Shown piece after piece: positions 51,146-60,217 of a stretch of DNA of 64,000 nucleotides; the first letter of the stretch is position 1; the number at the start of each line of letters is the position of its first letter. This DNA comes from Planctomycetota bacterium (GTDB taxonomy: Bacteria; Planctomycetota; Planctomycetia; Planctomycetales; Planctomycetaceae), in contig JACTNB010000036.1 in the NCBI GenBank assembly GCA_014584345.1, forward strand, positions 248,001 to 312,000, read 5' to 3'. The notes beneath the pieces were generated by a model. That model was not told where the DNA came from. It worked only from the letters and a program-made list of their open reading frames with translations, and made no database searches. The position numbers and the translations under genes are program-made.

Positions 51146-53905
51146 TCAATCCAGGAACAGGAATTCGTTGGTTAATAACAGGGTTTGAGCCAGTTCCTGC
51201 CAGCTTCCCCCCGCATCCGCCGATTGCAGATAGGCGAGGCACAGTTCGGTTTCTTCGTCCGAAGGGTTTCGCTGGAGGAGCTGGCGATAGAGTTTCCGGG
51301 TTCGTTCTCGATCATCGGTTGTGGAGGTATCCGCCTGAAGTCGACTGGCGATTTCATCGGCGAGGCCCATGATGAAGGGAGAATTCATGACATACAGTGC
51401 CTGTTGGGGGACGGTGGTGCGGGCTCGCTCGCTGACGGACGCATTGGGCCCGGCAACATCGAACGTCCGCAGCAGATTGGAGACATTGTTGCGGTCGACA
51501 TAGCCGAACACGGACCGGCGTCGCGAGGGATTTTTCCCTTCCAGTTCCTCGGGGCGACCAAACTGCCGCAGATCGAGTTGGCCTGCCCCCAGCAACATGG
51601 CATCGCGCATCGATTCAAACGGGAGACGCTTGCGGTTCATCCGCCAGACCAGTCGATTTTCGATATCTACTCGGACACCCGTCGGGTGGGTCAGCGTGGT
51701 TTGCCGATACGCTTCCGACATCACGATCTCGCGGATCAGCCATTTCACGGACCAGTCGTGCTGCATGAATTCGTAGGCGAGATAATCGAGCAACTCGGGA
51801 TGGGTCGGCGGAGGCGTGCGCAGACCGAAGTCGTCGGTGCTTTCCACCAGCGGCCTGCCGATCATTTGCATCCAGATCCGGTTGACCAGCACGCGCGCGG
51901 TCAGCGGATTTTCCGGACTGGTGATGGCCTGGGCGAGTTCCAGTCGTCCACTCGCTTTCGGCCCGAAGGGTTCCGCACGAACAAAGTCGAGGACTTTCAG
52001 GAAGCGACGCGGGACCGGATCGCCGCGCAGGCCGGGATTTCCCCGCTTGAAAATCACGGGCGAAACCGGTTGATCCTTATCGGCCAAGACCATCGCCCGG
52101 GGCGGGGCGCCCGGTGAATTGACGGTCAACTGGTCGATCTTCTGCGTCAGTTCCCGTTCCTTGTTCCGTTCATCGCGTTGAAACACCGAGGCGACGGTGC
52201 TCTCGGTAAAGACGAGCGGGGAGGACTCCGCGGTCCAGACTCCGCGGAGCTGTGCCCAGGCGGCCTGCTCCGCTTCCGGGATTTCCCGATCGGTTTGATC
52301 CGCCAGGCGAAACAGGTCCGCATACAGCTTCACCACCTCGTACATGTGCGCGGGAGGTTGCTCGCGAAGGCGTTGCATCAGCACCGGATTGCCCGGGTAG
52401 CGGCCCTCCTCGAAATCGGCCAGAAGTTTGCCGATTCGGTCTCGCCCCGCATTGCCGAATTCCTCGTCCTTCAAATTCTGCAGGCGGCGCCACAGCCCCA
52501 GAACGGGATCATCGGTGGAATTCCCCCGCAGGTGACGCAACAGGTGTTCCTTGACGCGAGGCCGCAATTCGTATTTGGCTTCGAGTTCGTAGCGGCCCAT
52601 CTGGTGCCCCGCTTCCTGGACAATCGCCAGCAGATAATGTTCCAGATGCCCCCGCACTTCCGCGTTGACCTTTTCGGCGACCTGCTTGAGATAATCGGTC
52701 CGCGCCTGCTCCCGCTGATTCAGTTCCGTCAGATATTTTGCGTACGCCTCCGCATCCTGTGCCTCCCCAATCTGAGGCAGGGATTCCGGCTCGAAACTGC
52801 TCTCGAACACGCCGTACAACGCGTAATAATCGGCGGCTTCCAGGGGATCGAATTTGTGGTCGTGGCAGCGGCAACAGGCAAGTGTCACGCCCATCAGGCC
52901 ACGCGTAGTGACGTCGATCCGGTCGTCCAGAATATCCTGGACGCGATTGAGAAAGCGATTGCCGACCGTCAGGAATCCCAGAGCGGCCAAAGCCTCGTCG
53001 GTCCGTTTTTCCGGCAGCAGATCGGCTGCCAACTGTTCCCGCAGGAACTGGTCGTATGGCAGGTCTTCGTTGAGGGCCTTGATGACATAATCCCGGTAGG
53101 TATAGGCAAACGGGTAGCGGCGCTCCTCGGTAAAGACGTAACCCTTGGTATCCGCGTACCGAGCGATGTCGAGCCAGTAGCGGGCCCATTTCGGACCAAA
53201 TTCCGGCGAGGCGAGCAATCGCGCGACTTGGGCTTCGTAGGCCTCGTCGGTCGGATTGGCTGCAAAGGCTTCGGTTTCCTCGAACGTGGTGGGCAGTCCG
53301 GTCAGGTCGAACGACAAGCGACGCAGCAGGGCTCGCGGTTCGGCACGGGGAGACTGAGGCAGCGAAGCGCCACGCAGCTTATCGGCGACGAAATGATCGA
53401 CCGCATTGGCGATTCGATAGGAATCGTCCATGGCGGGAATCCGGGGCTGACGAATCGGCTGGAAGGCCCAATGCGTGGCAGCCTGCTGGAAAAAGTCAAG
53501 GGCCGCCTCTTCCCCCGTGGACTTCGGCCAGGGGGCCCCCATCGAGACCCACTCGGTGAGACGGGCGATTTGCTCCTCCGACAGTTTTCCATCGGGTGGC
53601 ATTTGAGAGTCGTTCTCGGAATACTGGATCACCTGGATCAGCCGACTGTCCGTGGGCTTGCCTGGAACGGCGGCGGGGCCACTCTCGCCCCCTTTAAGCA
53701 GGTTCTCCCGGCTATCGAGCCTCAATTCCGCCCATTGTTTCTTGGCACCGTGACAGTCCTGGCATTTTTCCACCAGAATCGGGCGGATATGTGTCTCGAA
53801 GAAATGCTCCCCTTCCGGGGATGAGGCCGTTTCCTCGGCGGCGTAAACCCCTGAACCAGGGAGGGTACTCGCCAATAACAACAGAGCCAGCAGTTTTCTC
53901 AACAT
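51146..53905 (-). CDS. PSD1/PSCyt planctomycete cytochrome-type protein
   Basis: 919 residues from ATG 53905; the frame to 53974 is not needed. Signal peptide RKLLALLLLASTLPGSGVYA. PSCyt1: EKCQDCHG (heme CxxCH) near residue 50 and a distal-Met candidate in QMPPDG. DUF1549 (PSCyt2) is at about 155-370 with LSFDLTGLPTT and DIARYADTKGYVF. DUF1553 (PSD1) is in the last third (LTARVLVNRIWMQMIG, VDRNNVSNLLRTFD). Planctomycete-lineage paralogous family. Paired with the DUF1501 gene downstream. Function unknown; an electron-transfer or binding role is inferred. Confidence 0.94.
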   Translation of the reverse strand: MLRKLLALLLLASTLPGSGVYAAEETASSPEGEHFFETHIRPILVEKCQDCHGAKKQWAELRLDSRENLLKGGESGPAAVPGKPTDSRLIQVIQYSENDSQMPPDGKLSEEQIARLTEWVSMGAPWPKSTGEEAALDFFQQAATHWAFQPIRQPRIPAMDDSYRIANAVDHFVADKLRGASLPQSPRAEPRALLRRLSFDLTGLPTTFEETEAFAANPTDEAYEAQVARLLASPEFGPKWARYWLDIARYADTKGYVFTEERRYPFAYTYRDYVIKALNEDLPYDQFLREQLAADLLPEKRTDEALAALGFLTVGNRFLNRVQDILDDRIDVTTRGLMGVTLACCRCHDHKFDPLEAADYYALYGVFESSFEPESLPQIGEAQDAEAYAKYLTELNQREQARTDYLKQVAEKVNAEVRGHLEHYLLAIVQEAGHQMGRYELEAKYELRPRVKEHLLRHLRGNSTDDPVLGLWRRLQNLKDEEFGNAGRDRIGKLLADFEEGRYPGNPVLMQRLREQPPAHMYEVVKLYADLFRLADQTDREIPEAEQAAWAQLRGVWTAESSPLVFTESTVASVFQRDERNKERELTQKIDQLTVNSPGAPPRAMVLADKDQPVSPVIFKRGNPGLRGDPVPRRFLKVLDFVRAEPFGPKASGRLELAQAITSPENPLTARVLVNRIWMQMIGRPLVESTDDFGLRTPPPTHPELLDYLAYEFMQHDWSVKWLIREIVMSEAYRQTTLTHPTGVRVDIENRLVWRMNRKRLPFESMRDAMLLGAGQLDLRQFGRPEELEGKNPSRRRSVFGYVDRNNVSNLLRTFDVAGPNASVSERARTTVPQQALYVMNSPFIMGLADEIASRLQADTSTTDDRERTRKLYRQLLQRNPSDEETELCLAYLQSADAGGSWQELAQTLLLTNEFLFLD

Positions 53906-54294
53906 GGGAGGGAATCCAGGAGGGCAGCCAAGGGAGGGACAGTGGTATGGAGGCATGCTCCCCGGCCACTGCATACATTATTGATTACTGATTCATTCTA
54001 CCGTCTCTATTTTCCGAAGGAAAAGCGAAAATGCGATTTTGCGGCTGCTTTCCGGGAATCTCGGGCTACAATCCCGGTGTCCGGCAGCCCGTTGGCGACC
54101 CCACAGGGCCGATTTTTCTGCCCAGTTTTCCCGTACCGCCAGGAATTCGGGTGCCATCCGGCTCTGCCCGTGTCTGGCAGGTTTTTTGTCCACAGGAGGG
54201 GTTGCACTGGCAAAGCCAGGGGTCCACAGCCCTAAAACCAAGGTGGTTTGATGAGAATCGCGTCCCTCGGCTCTCAACGGGTAATTTTTGACTA
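53906..54294. other. 389-bp divergent intergenic region
   Basis: No gene recognised. Contains the CACTGGC-type palindrome at 54205-54219, preceded by a GGCAGGTTTTTTGTC-like tract also seen near 57740. Confidence 0.4.
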
Positions 54295-55101
54295 ATGAAT
54301 TCTTTCCGCCCGTCCCGCCGAGTTCGCGAGGCGATTACCAAACCCTTGAACACGCTGGGGCCGCCTCTGGCATGCCTGCTGGTGGTGATTCTGATCTGGG
54401 AACTGTCGATTCGCGTGGGAGGCATCGACCGTTACCTGCTGCCGACCCCGGGAGATGTCGGGCTGGTTCTGTTGGGCCGCTCGGGGACCCTGTTGGCAGC
54501 ATCGGGGCAAACCCTGTTTTCGGCAATGACCGGATTTCTGGCCAGCCTGGGCGTGGGCCTGGTGGTGGCGATTTTTTTTGCGGAATTTCGCTGGCTGCGT
54601 GTGAGTGCCTATCCGTATGCCATTTTTTTGCACACGGTTCCCATCGTGGCGATTTCCCCATTGATCATTACCTGGTTTGGGTATGGGAATCAGAGTGTGA
54701 TTGTCATCACGTTTATTGTCAGCCTGTTCCCGATCATTACGGGAGCCACGAATGGTCTTCTGGGGGCCTCGTCGGAATTGGGGGAATTGTTTCGGTTGTA
54801 CCGGGCTTCGCGCTGGCAAACGCTCTGGAAGCTGAAGCTCCCCTCGGCGGTTCCCCAGATTGTCACGGGAGCGCAGACGGCGTCGGGACTGGCGATTGTC
54901 GGGGCGATCGTGGGGGAGTTTTTCGCAGGATATGAACCGGGGCAGTACGGGCTGGGATACTACATATTTGCGGCCCAGGGGCAGTTTCGCACCGATATCC
55001 TGCTGGCGGCGGTGATCCTGTCGACCGTGTTGGGGATTGCCCTGTTTGTGGCGGTCTCGCTGGTGGGCAAAGTGTGTCTGGGCCGCTGGATGCACCCCTG
55101 A
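54295..55101 (+). CDS. ABC transporter permease, SsuC/TauC (NitT) type
   Basis: 268 residues with about six membrane segments. LPTPGDVGLVLL and the EAA-loop LYRASRWQTLWKLKLPSAVPQI mark the BPD_transp_1 permeases of the nitrate/sulfonate/taurine/thiamine-precursor family. No ATPase or substrate-binding gene is adjacent, so its partners lie elsewhere. Alternatives such as a pyrimidine-precursor importer cannot be excluded. The gene starts divergently from PSD1. Confidence 0.9.
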   Translation: MNSFRPSRRVREAITKPLNTLGPPLACLLVVILIWELSIRVGGIDRYLLPTPGDVGLVLLGRSGTLLAASGQTLFSAMTGFLASLGVGLVVAIFFAEFRWLRVSAYPYAIFLHTVPIVAISPLIITWFGYGNQSVIVITFIVSLFPIITGATNGLLGASSELGELFRLYRASRWQTLWKLKLPSAVPQIVTGAQTASGLAIVGAIVGEFFAGYEPGQYGLGYYIFAAQGQFRTDILLAAVILSTVLGIALFVAVSLVGKVCLGRWMHP

Positions 55102-55408
55102 CATGCCCCGATCCCCACTTTCCCCCCTCCCGGGGCCGGTTTGGGAGAGTCTGGATCGGCAATTTCGGGAAGGGAAGCCGGAATTTACAATTTGGAAAAA
55201 TCCTCAGGCTCGTCTTGACGCGTAAGGGCGAACCTGCGACATTCCCGCCCCAACACCGCGACTGGAGGCATCAGGGCAGGACGTCCCTGACTCTGAACAC
55301 GGTCCTGGGGACTGCTTTTCGACAGACAGTCTCCCCTGGAAATTCCCCTGAATGTCAAGACCAGTCTGCTGGTCTTAGGATTTGACGACTAGCAAAGGAG
55401 TGCCTGAC
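55102..55408. other. 307-bp leader region with three consecutive hairpins
   Basis: No gene recognised. TCAGGG/CCCTGA at 55271-55290, an imperfect GGGGACTG/CAGTCTCCCC pair at about 55307-55336, and AAGACCAG/CTGGTCTT at 55357-55376. The last lies about 32 nt before the Skp-like start. Could be an attenuator-like leader or a small RNA. Confidence 0.4.
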
Positions 55409-56059
55409 GTGAAACAATTCACTTTGTTATCCCTGTGTCTGGGATTGACCCTCTCTCTGATTCCAGCTTCGGCATCAGCCCAAGCCCCAGCCCAGCCTGG
55501 CGCGTCGACTCAGCCCAAGCGTACGATCGGCCTGATTGACATGGCCTTTCTGTTCAAGGAATACAAGAAATTCGGCGACCTGCGGGAACAACTGCGGAAC
55601 GATATCAAGGCCAGCGATGAACAGGCCAAGGCGATGGGCGAGCAGTTGCAGGCCCTGCAACGCCAGTTGAAGGATGGAACCTACAAGGAAGGTTCTCCGG
55701 AATATCAGCAACTGGAAAGCAAGCTGATCGCCCAGGGAACCCAGTTCGAAGCGTATCGCAAGACGCAACAGCGGGATTTCCTCCGCCGGGAATCCAAAAT
55801 CTACAAGGACATTTACATGGAAGTCGTGGAAGCCGTGGGACAATACGCTTCCTACTACAACTACGATGTCATTGTGCGATTCAGCCGGGATAACGTCGAA
55901 GAAACCGACAATGCCCAGGAATTGATTCAAAACATGAACCGTCAGGTCGTCTGGCACAATAACGGCATCGATATTACCGACGCCGTGCTCAAGTATTTGA
56001 ATCAGCGATACACTCCAGTGGCGGCAAATCCCGCCGCGGGGGCGAATCCAACCAAATAA
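55409..56059 (+). CDS. Skp/OmpH-family periplasmic chaperone-like protein
   Basis: 216 residues from GTG 55409, with AAAGGAG 9 nt upstream. The signal peptide KQFTLLSLCLGLTLSLIPAS ends near ASAQA. IGLIDMAFLFKEYKKFGDLR and the long charged coiled coil to ~140 match OmpH/Skp; the EVVEAVGQYASYYNYDVIV block is the family C-terminal beta strand region. Skp holds outer-membrane proteins in the periplasm. The C-terminal tail is planctomycete-specific. Followed by a strong terminator and then lpxC, so it is probably a separate transcript. Confidence 0.88.
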   Translation: MKQFTLLSLCLGLTLSLIPASASAQAPAQPGASTQPKRTIGLIDMAFLFKEYKKFGDLREQLRNDIKASDEQAKAMGEQLQALQRQLKDGTYKEGSPEYQQLESKLIAQGTQFEAYRKTQQRDFLRRESKIYKDIYMEVVEAVGQYASYYNYDVIVRFSRDNVEETDNAQELIQNMNRQVVWHNNGIDITDAVLKYLNQRYTPVAANPAAGANPTK

Positions 56060-56526
56060 GGAAGTCAGGCGAGGAGCCGACGGCCTTTCTCCCGCCCGCG
56101 GCTCCCTCCTGAGCGAGGGAGGAGACTTTCTCCTGGACGCATCGATACTCGCCCCCTCGGTATCGATGCGTTTTTCGTATTTTATCGGGCACGCCGGACA
56201 ACAGTTCTTCGTAGGCTACGCTGTGCGTGCCTGTTATCACCTGTGGCTTTCGAGTGGTCCATCACAACTGGAATTTGGGTGCAGCTCATAGAGCCGGGGT
56301 GTCCCTAAAATCAATCTGCGCGGGTGATTCTGGTCTGCGTTCACCCCCGAAGATTCCGAGAGACCACACCCTCAGAAATTCCAGGCATGCCACTCCCGCC
56401 GCCAGTTGCCGTATACAACCGGTACTCCGCACGATAAATTTGGTTTCAAGTGGTGATCAGGCCAGGGGCTGCATGGGGAGATCCTCCATGAAGGAACGAC
56501 CCTGACGGAAGGATGACGGGCCAGAA
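56060..56526. other. 467-bp intergenic region
   Basis: Contains the terminator above and a TCGTAGGCTACGCTGTGCGT 20-mer (56209-56228) that recurs, with two mismatches, beyond lpxC. Otherwise nothing recognised. Confidence 0.45.
56137..56175 (+). terminator. rho-independent terminator after the Skp-like gene
   Basis: ACGCATCGATAC (56137-56148) pairs perfectly with GTATCGATGCGT (56160-56171) over an 11-nt loop, then TTTT. A second hairpin (CTCCCTC/GAGGGAG, 56102-56121) precedes it. Confidence 0.85.
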
Positions 56527-57402
56527 ATGAGACAACGCCAACAGCAAACGATTCAGTCCCCAAGCGAATTGCGTGGCTACGGCTTGTTCACGAATGCGGA
56601 AGTGCGCGTCCGTTTTCTGCCCGCCGGTGAACATCATGGCATTGTATTTCAGCGGGTGGATCTGGCCGACAAGCCTTTGATTCCGGCGCTGGTTGACTTT
56701 CTGGCTCCCGAAGAGCGGCGCACGAAACTGGTTCGGGGAGCCGCCTCGGTGGAGATGACGGAGCATCTGCTGGCGGCCTTTGCCGGCTTGCGGATCGACA
56801 ATTGCCTGGTGCAGATCGATGCCCCGGAACTGCCCGGCTGCGATGGATCCGCGCTCTGGTATGCGGAAGCCCTGCTGAACGCGGGAATTGTGGCCCAGTC
56901 GGCACCACGGGATCTGTTGCAAATTGATCAACCTGAGTTGATCGAAGACGCCACGTCCGTCCTGCATGCCGAGCCGGGAGAACCCGGTTTGTGGCTGTCC
57001 TACAGTTTGGATTACGGTTCCCATTCGCCCATTCGCCCACAGTCCGCGGAGTTCCAGATTACTCCAGAAACCTTCGTGGCGAAGATCGCCTCGGCCCGGA
57101 CGTTCGTGCTGGAACAGGAAATCGCCTACTTGCGGAGCAGGGGGTACGGCCAAAAAGTGACCTTACAGGATCTGCTGGTCTTTGGACCGCAGGGTCCCAT
57201 CGAGAATGCGTTGCGCGCCCCGAACGAATGCGCCCGCCACAAGCTGCTGGATTGCCTGGGCGATCTGGCGCTGGCCGGCTGCGATATCCAAGGACAGATT
57301 CGAGCCATTCGCACGGGACATCGGCACAACCATGAACTCGCGCGGCGCCTCTGCCAGGCTCAACGGCAGGCTTCCGCGAATGGGCCCAGGCGAGCCGCAT
57401 GA
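56527..57402 (+). CDS. lpxC: UDP-3-O-acyl-N-acetylglucosamine deacetylase
   Basis: 291 residues from ATG 56527, with AAGGA upstream. LpxC removes the acetyl group in the committed step of lipid A synthesis. The zinc His is in VEMTEHLLAAFAGLRIDN; the later zinc pair is in ARHKLLDCLGDLALAG (His and Asp). PELPGCDGSA is the family loop, and the ARTFVLEQEIAYLRSRG block is also conserved. A typical single-domain length. Flanked on both sides by near-identical 20-nt sequences. Confidence 0.94.
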   Translation: MRQRQQQTIQSPSELRGYGLFTNAEVRVRFLPAGEHHGIVFQRVDLADKPLIPALVDFLAPEERRTKLVRGAASVEMTEHLLAAFAGLRIDNCLVQIDAPELPGCDGSALWYAEALLNAGIVAQSAPRDLLQIDQPELIEDATSVLHAEPGEPGLWLSYSLDYGSHSPIRPQSAEFQITPETFVAKIASARTFVLEQEIAYLRSRGYGQKVTLQDLLVFGPQGPIENALRAPNECARHKLLDCLGDLALAGCDIQGQIRAIRTGHRHNHELARRLCQAQRQASANGPRRAA

Positions 57403-57590
57403 GTGCACGCGGCGATGTCCGTCGCCCGGCGGGACAGGTCTTGTATCTAGCCGGAAACGAAAAAAGGACGAGGCCTACGGGCGAATTCCTGTTGTCCCGA
57501 TTCCACACGGAATGATATGGTACGCGCTCGGGAAGTTTAGCCGTGGTTTTCGGAAGGGAGAGATGTTCTCCCGGAGAGAGCGTGAATTTT

Positions 57591-57610
57591 TCGTAGGGTA
57601 CGTTGTGCGT
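57591..57610. repeat. 20-nt repeat flanking lpxC, right copy
   Basis: Matches 56209-56228 at 18 of 20 positions in the same orientation; the two copies bracket lpxC about 1.4 kb apart. Confidence 0.45.
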
Positions 57611-57774
57611 TCCATTGATGCGGTATCCACGCGCGTTTCGGCGCACAATATGTTGCGATGGATTGCGTGCAGATTCAATTAATTCACGGCCTCGGTGCGT
57701 CTCTCGACGGGTTTGGCCATGCAGGCTGCCCGCGAGAGTGGCAGGTGTTTTGTCAAAACCCGATCTTCGGGCGC

Positions 57775-57791
57775 CACTGGCTTTGCCAGTG
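57775..57791. repeat. CACTGGC-TTT-GCCAGTG palindrome
   Basis: Perfect 7-bp arms. Same family as the palindromes at 35642-35712 and, imperfectly, 54205-54219. All three intergenic. Confidence 0.6.
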
Positions 57792-58023
57792 CAGGGCTAG
57801 TCGATCCATATCAGGAAGTTTCACGGGCGAAACTCAGGAGCAAACCGACTCCGAAGTTTCGCACGGATGGTACGCGGGAATTTTCCGAAGTCGGAAGTCT
57901 TGTATTGATGACACGGTGGGCCACGCGAGCGTCCCAAGGAGCAGCGGCGGTCGCTCGTGGAGAGCCAGCGGGATATTACCCGTGTCTGGCAGGATAGTGA
58001 ATTCAAAGCAAGGGAGTGCAAGG

Positions 58024-59094
58024 ATGTCAGTCGAAAAATCCTCCGTGGCCATGGTTCGCATGGCCGTCGTGGGCGTGGGAGCCCTGGGGCGTCATCATGC
58101 TCGCATTCTGTCGGGTCTGGAGGGCGTGCAACTGGTGGGTGTTGCCGATCCTCAGCCGGAACAGGGACAGGCCGTGGCGGCACAACATGGCGTCCGCTGG
58201 GTGCCCGATTATCGCGAGTTGCTGGAGGAGTGCGATGCCCTGTCGATCGTGGCTCCCACCTTTCTGCATCACCGCATCGCGCTCGATTGCCTGGCGCGGG
58301 GAAAGGATTTACTTGTCGAAAAGCCTTTGACGGCGGATGTCGGGCAGGCGGAACAGCTTGTCGAGACGGCTGCCCGACATGATCGCATCCTGCAGGTGGG
58401 GCACATCGAGCGTTTTAACCCGGCCTTCGAGTTGCTCTGCGATTCGATGACTTCGGTGCCGCGATACATCCGGGCGGAACGGCTCAGTCCCTTCCCCTTC
58501 CGTTCGCTGGACATTGGCGCCGTGCATGATTTGATGATTCACGATATTGAACTCGTGCTGCATCTGGCGGGGGCTTTGCCTGTCCGCGTCGAGACAACGG
58601 GATTGCGCCTGATGGGAGCCCACGAGGATACAGTACAAGCTCGGCTCGTCTTTCCGGATGGCTGCATTGCGGACATCACGGCCAGTCGGGTGAATCCCGA
58701 GGCCCGTCGGACGCTAGGCGTCTGGACCAGTACGGAAAGCCTGAGTGCGGATTTGCAATCGCGGCAAGTGTCCATCCTGCGCCCGACCACGGCGTTGACA
58801 CAGGGACCGGCCATGGAAGACCGTTTGCGTGCCGGCGAAAACGTGACGGAACTCAAGGCGCGTGTTTTCGGGGAATTCATCGAACAGGAACAGTTGCAAG
58901 CCGCCAGCACCGATGCCCTGACGGCGGAACTGGAGGAATTTGTGCAGTCCGTCCGCCAGCGGAAACAGCCTCGGGTCTCCGCGGAACAGGGTTTCCAGGC
59001 GGTGCGCGTGGCCGAACAGGTGCTGCAATCTCTGTTGCACAATTGCGTGAATGCCCGCCTTGGCCAGCCTTGGGAAGCTCGTCCTGCTGCTTGA
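58024..59094 (+). CDS. Gfo/Idh/MocA oxidoreductase, possibly GnnA-like
   Basis: 356 residues from ATG 58024, with GGGAG about 8 nt upstream; the frame back to 57658 is not needed. Cytoplasmic, no signal. MAVVGVGALGRHHARILSGL is the Rossmann start; EKPLTADVGQAEQLV holds the conserved Lys; VGHIERFNPAF and DIGAVHDLMIHDIELVLHLAG are typical of the UDP-sugar 3-dehydrogenase (GnnA-like) branch often found beside lipid A genes. A role in making a modified amino-sugar for lipid A is inferred from its place after lpxC. A partner GnnB transaminase is not seen. Confidence 0.8.
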   Translation: MSVEKSSVAMVRMAVVGVGALGRHHARILSGLEGVQLVGVADPQPEQGQAVAAQHGVRWVPDYRELLEECDALSIVAPTFLHHRIALDCLARGKDLLVEKPLTADVGQAEQLVETAARHDRILQVGHIERFNPAFELLCDSMTSVPRYIRAERLSPFPFRSLDIGAVHDLMIHDIELVLHLAGALPVRVETTGLRLMGAHEDTVQARLVFPDGCIADITASRVNPEARRTLGVWTSTESLSADLQSRQVSILRPTTALTQGPAMEDRLRAGENVTELKARVFGEFIEQEQLQAASTDALTAELEEFVQSVRQRKQPRVSAEQGFQAVRVAEQVLQSLLHNCVNARLGQPWEARPAA

Positions 59095-59250
59095 AATGTT
59101 TCCAGAAGCGGGGGAACGGAGGCCGGGCAGGCTTGCCTGGGGTCGAGGCAGGGTCTCGCGAAAACTCGCAGCCGCTCTCTTCAAGGGGAAGCCGGGATCG
59201 ACTAGAATTCCGGTTTCCGAAAGAGACCATTCGTTGCGGGGGGCGATTTC

Positions 59251-60171
59251 ATGCAAGATCAACTGATCGACGCGCTGGCCGCGAAAATGCCGGCGGTCCT
59301 GCGCTGGGCGGGAAGCCTGGCGCGGGAATTGAGAAAACATAACGTCACGCTCAAGGGGAAAACGTCGGGCTCAGCGATGACCGATGCCCTGACTCTGGCG
59401 GACTTAACCGTGCAGGACCTGCTGGTCGGTGCGCTGCGGGACCTGGATCCTCTCTTCCAGGAATGCCGGATCGAAGCCGAGGAAACGACCGGTGATCTGG
59501 CCCGATTCGCGGAAACGGGCGACTTTGTGCTCTCGATCGATCCCATCGATGGCACCAAGGCGTTTCGCGATAAAACCAGCAACGGCTATGCCGTGATGCT
59601 CCATTTGCGCAATCGCCAAACCGTGTTGTATTCCCTGATTTATCTGCCGGAACGGGGGCGACAGGGAACCTGGGTCGAGGTGCGGGGAAAGCAGGTGCGT
59701 TGCGGGGAAGACCATTGGAGCCTGCCCGCGGCGGAAGCCATCAGGGCGATTACTCCAATTGATCCTGCTCGGCGACCCGACTCGCGCAACATCTATCTGA
59801 TCGGCTTTCAGCACCGTGATGGAGAGCGTGCGGCGGAAGTGACGGGTATCGGTTTGCAGGGATTTGCTCCCGATGCCATGCCTTGCAGCATCTATCCGTT
59901 GCTGGCGACGGGAGAGTTCGGGGGATCGTTGATTCATTCACCCAATGTGTACGATTTCCCGGTATCGCTGCACATCGCTCGTGTCTTGGGGGGCGATGCC
60001 ATCTGGGTACATAATCGGGAATCGGTGCATTTTGGGGAAACCTGGTTGGATGATCGGGCGGATATGTTGCGTTTGCCCGGGATCGTGGCCTGTTCGACCA
60101 ATCACGAGACCCTGCAGCGGCTAGCCGAGTTGGCGCGGGAATGGAACCCTAACCGATACGACGCGGATTGA
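59251..60171 (+). CDS. inositol-monophosphatase-family protein (CysQ/nucleotidase-like)
   Basis: 306 residues from ATG 59251. The metal motifs are IEAEETTGD (first Glu), LSIDPIDGTKAF (DPIDGT), and NVYDFPVSLHIA in the position of the WDxAAG motif. Members hydrolyse phosphate from inositol monophosphate, fructose bisphosphate, or 3'-phosphoadenosine 5'-phosphate. The altered WDxAAG motif leaves the substrate uncertain. No signal peptide, so cytoplasmic. Near the oxidoreductase and the Sua5-like gene on the same strand. Confidence 0.85.
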   Translation: MQDQLIDALAAKMPAVLRWAGSLARELRKHNVTLKGKTSGSAMTDALTLADLTVQDLLVGALRDLDPLFQECRIEAEETTGDLARFAETGDFVLSIDPIDGTKAFRDKTSNGYAVMLHLRNRQTVLYSLIYLPERGRQGTWVEVRGKQVRCGEDHWSLPAAEAIRAITPIDPARRPDSRNIYLIGFQHRDGERAAEVTGIGLQGFAPDAMPCSIYPLLATGEFGGSLIHSPNVYDFPVSLHIARVLGGDAIWVHNRESVHFGETWLDDRADMLRLPGIVACSTNHETLQRLAELAREWNPNRYDAD

Positions 60172-60217
60172 CCACGGACGTGGTCGCGCCCGCGTCTTTC
60201 TCCTGGGAGGTCGCCGC

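Larger units (their letters stand above)
57403..58023. other. 621-bp intergenic region with dispersed repeats
   Basis: The longest gene-free stretch. Holds TCGTAGGGTACGTTGTGCGT (57591-57610) and a CACTGGC palindrome (57775-57791). The open frames in it lack ribosome sites and family resemblance. Confidence 0.45.

Noticed and set aside
52178..53824. 548-codon plus-strand frame inside the PSD1 gene
   Set aside because: Antisense to a gene with heme, DUF1549 and DUF1553 motifs; no ribosome site or motif of its own.
57658..58023. N-terminal extension of the oxidoreductase after lpxC
   Set aside because: It lies in a repeat-rich gap without a ribosome site; ATG 58024 has a good site and the normal Rossmann start.
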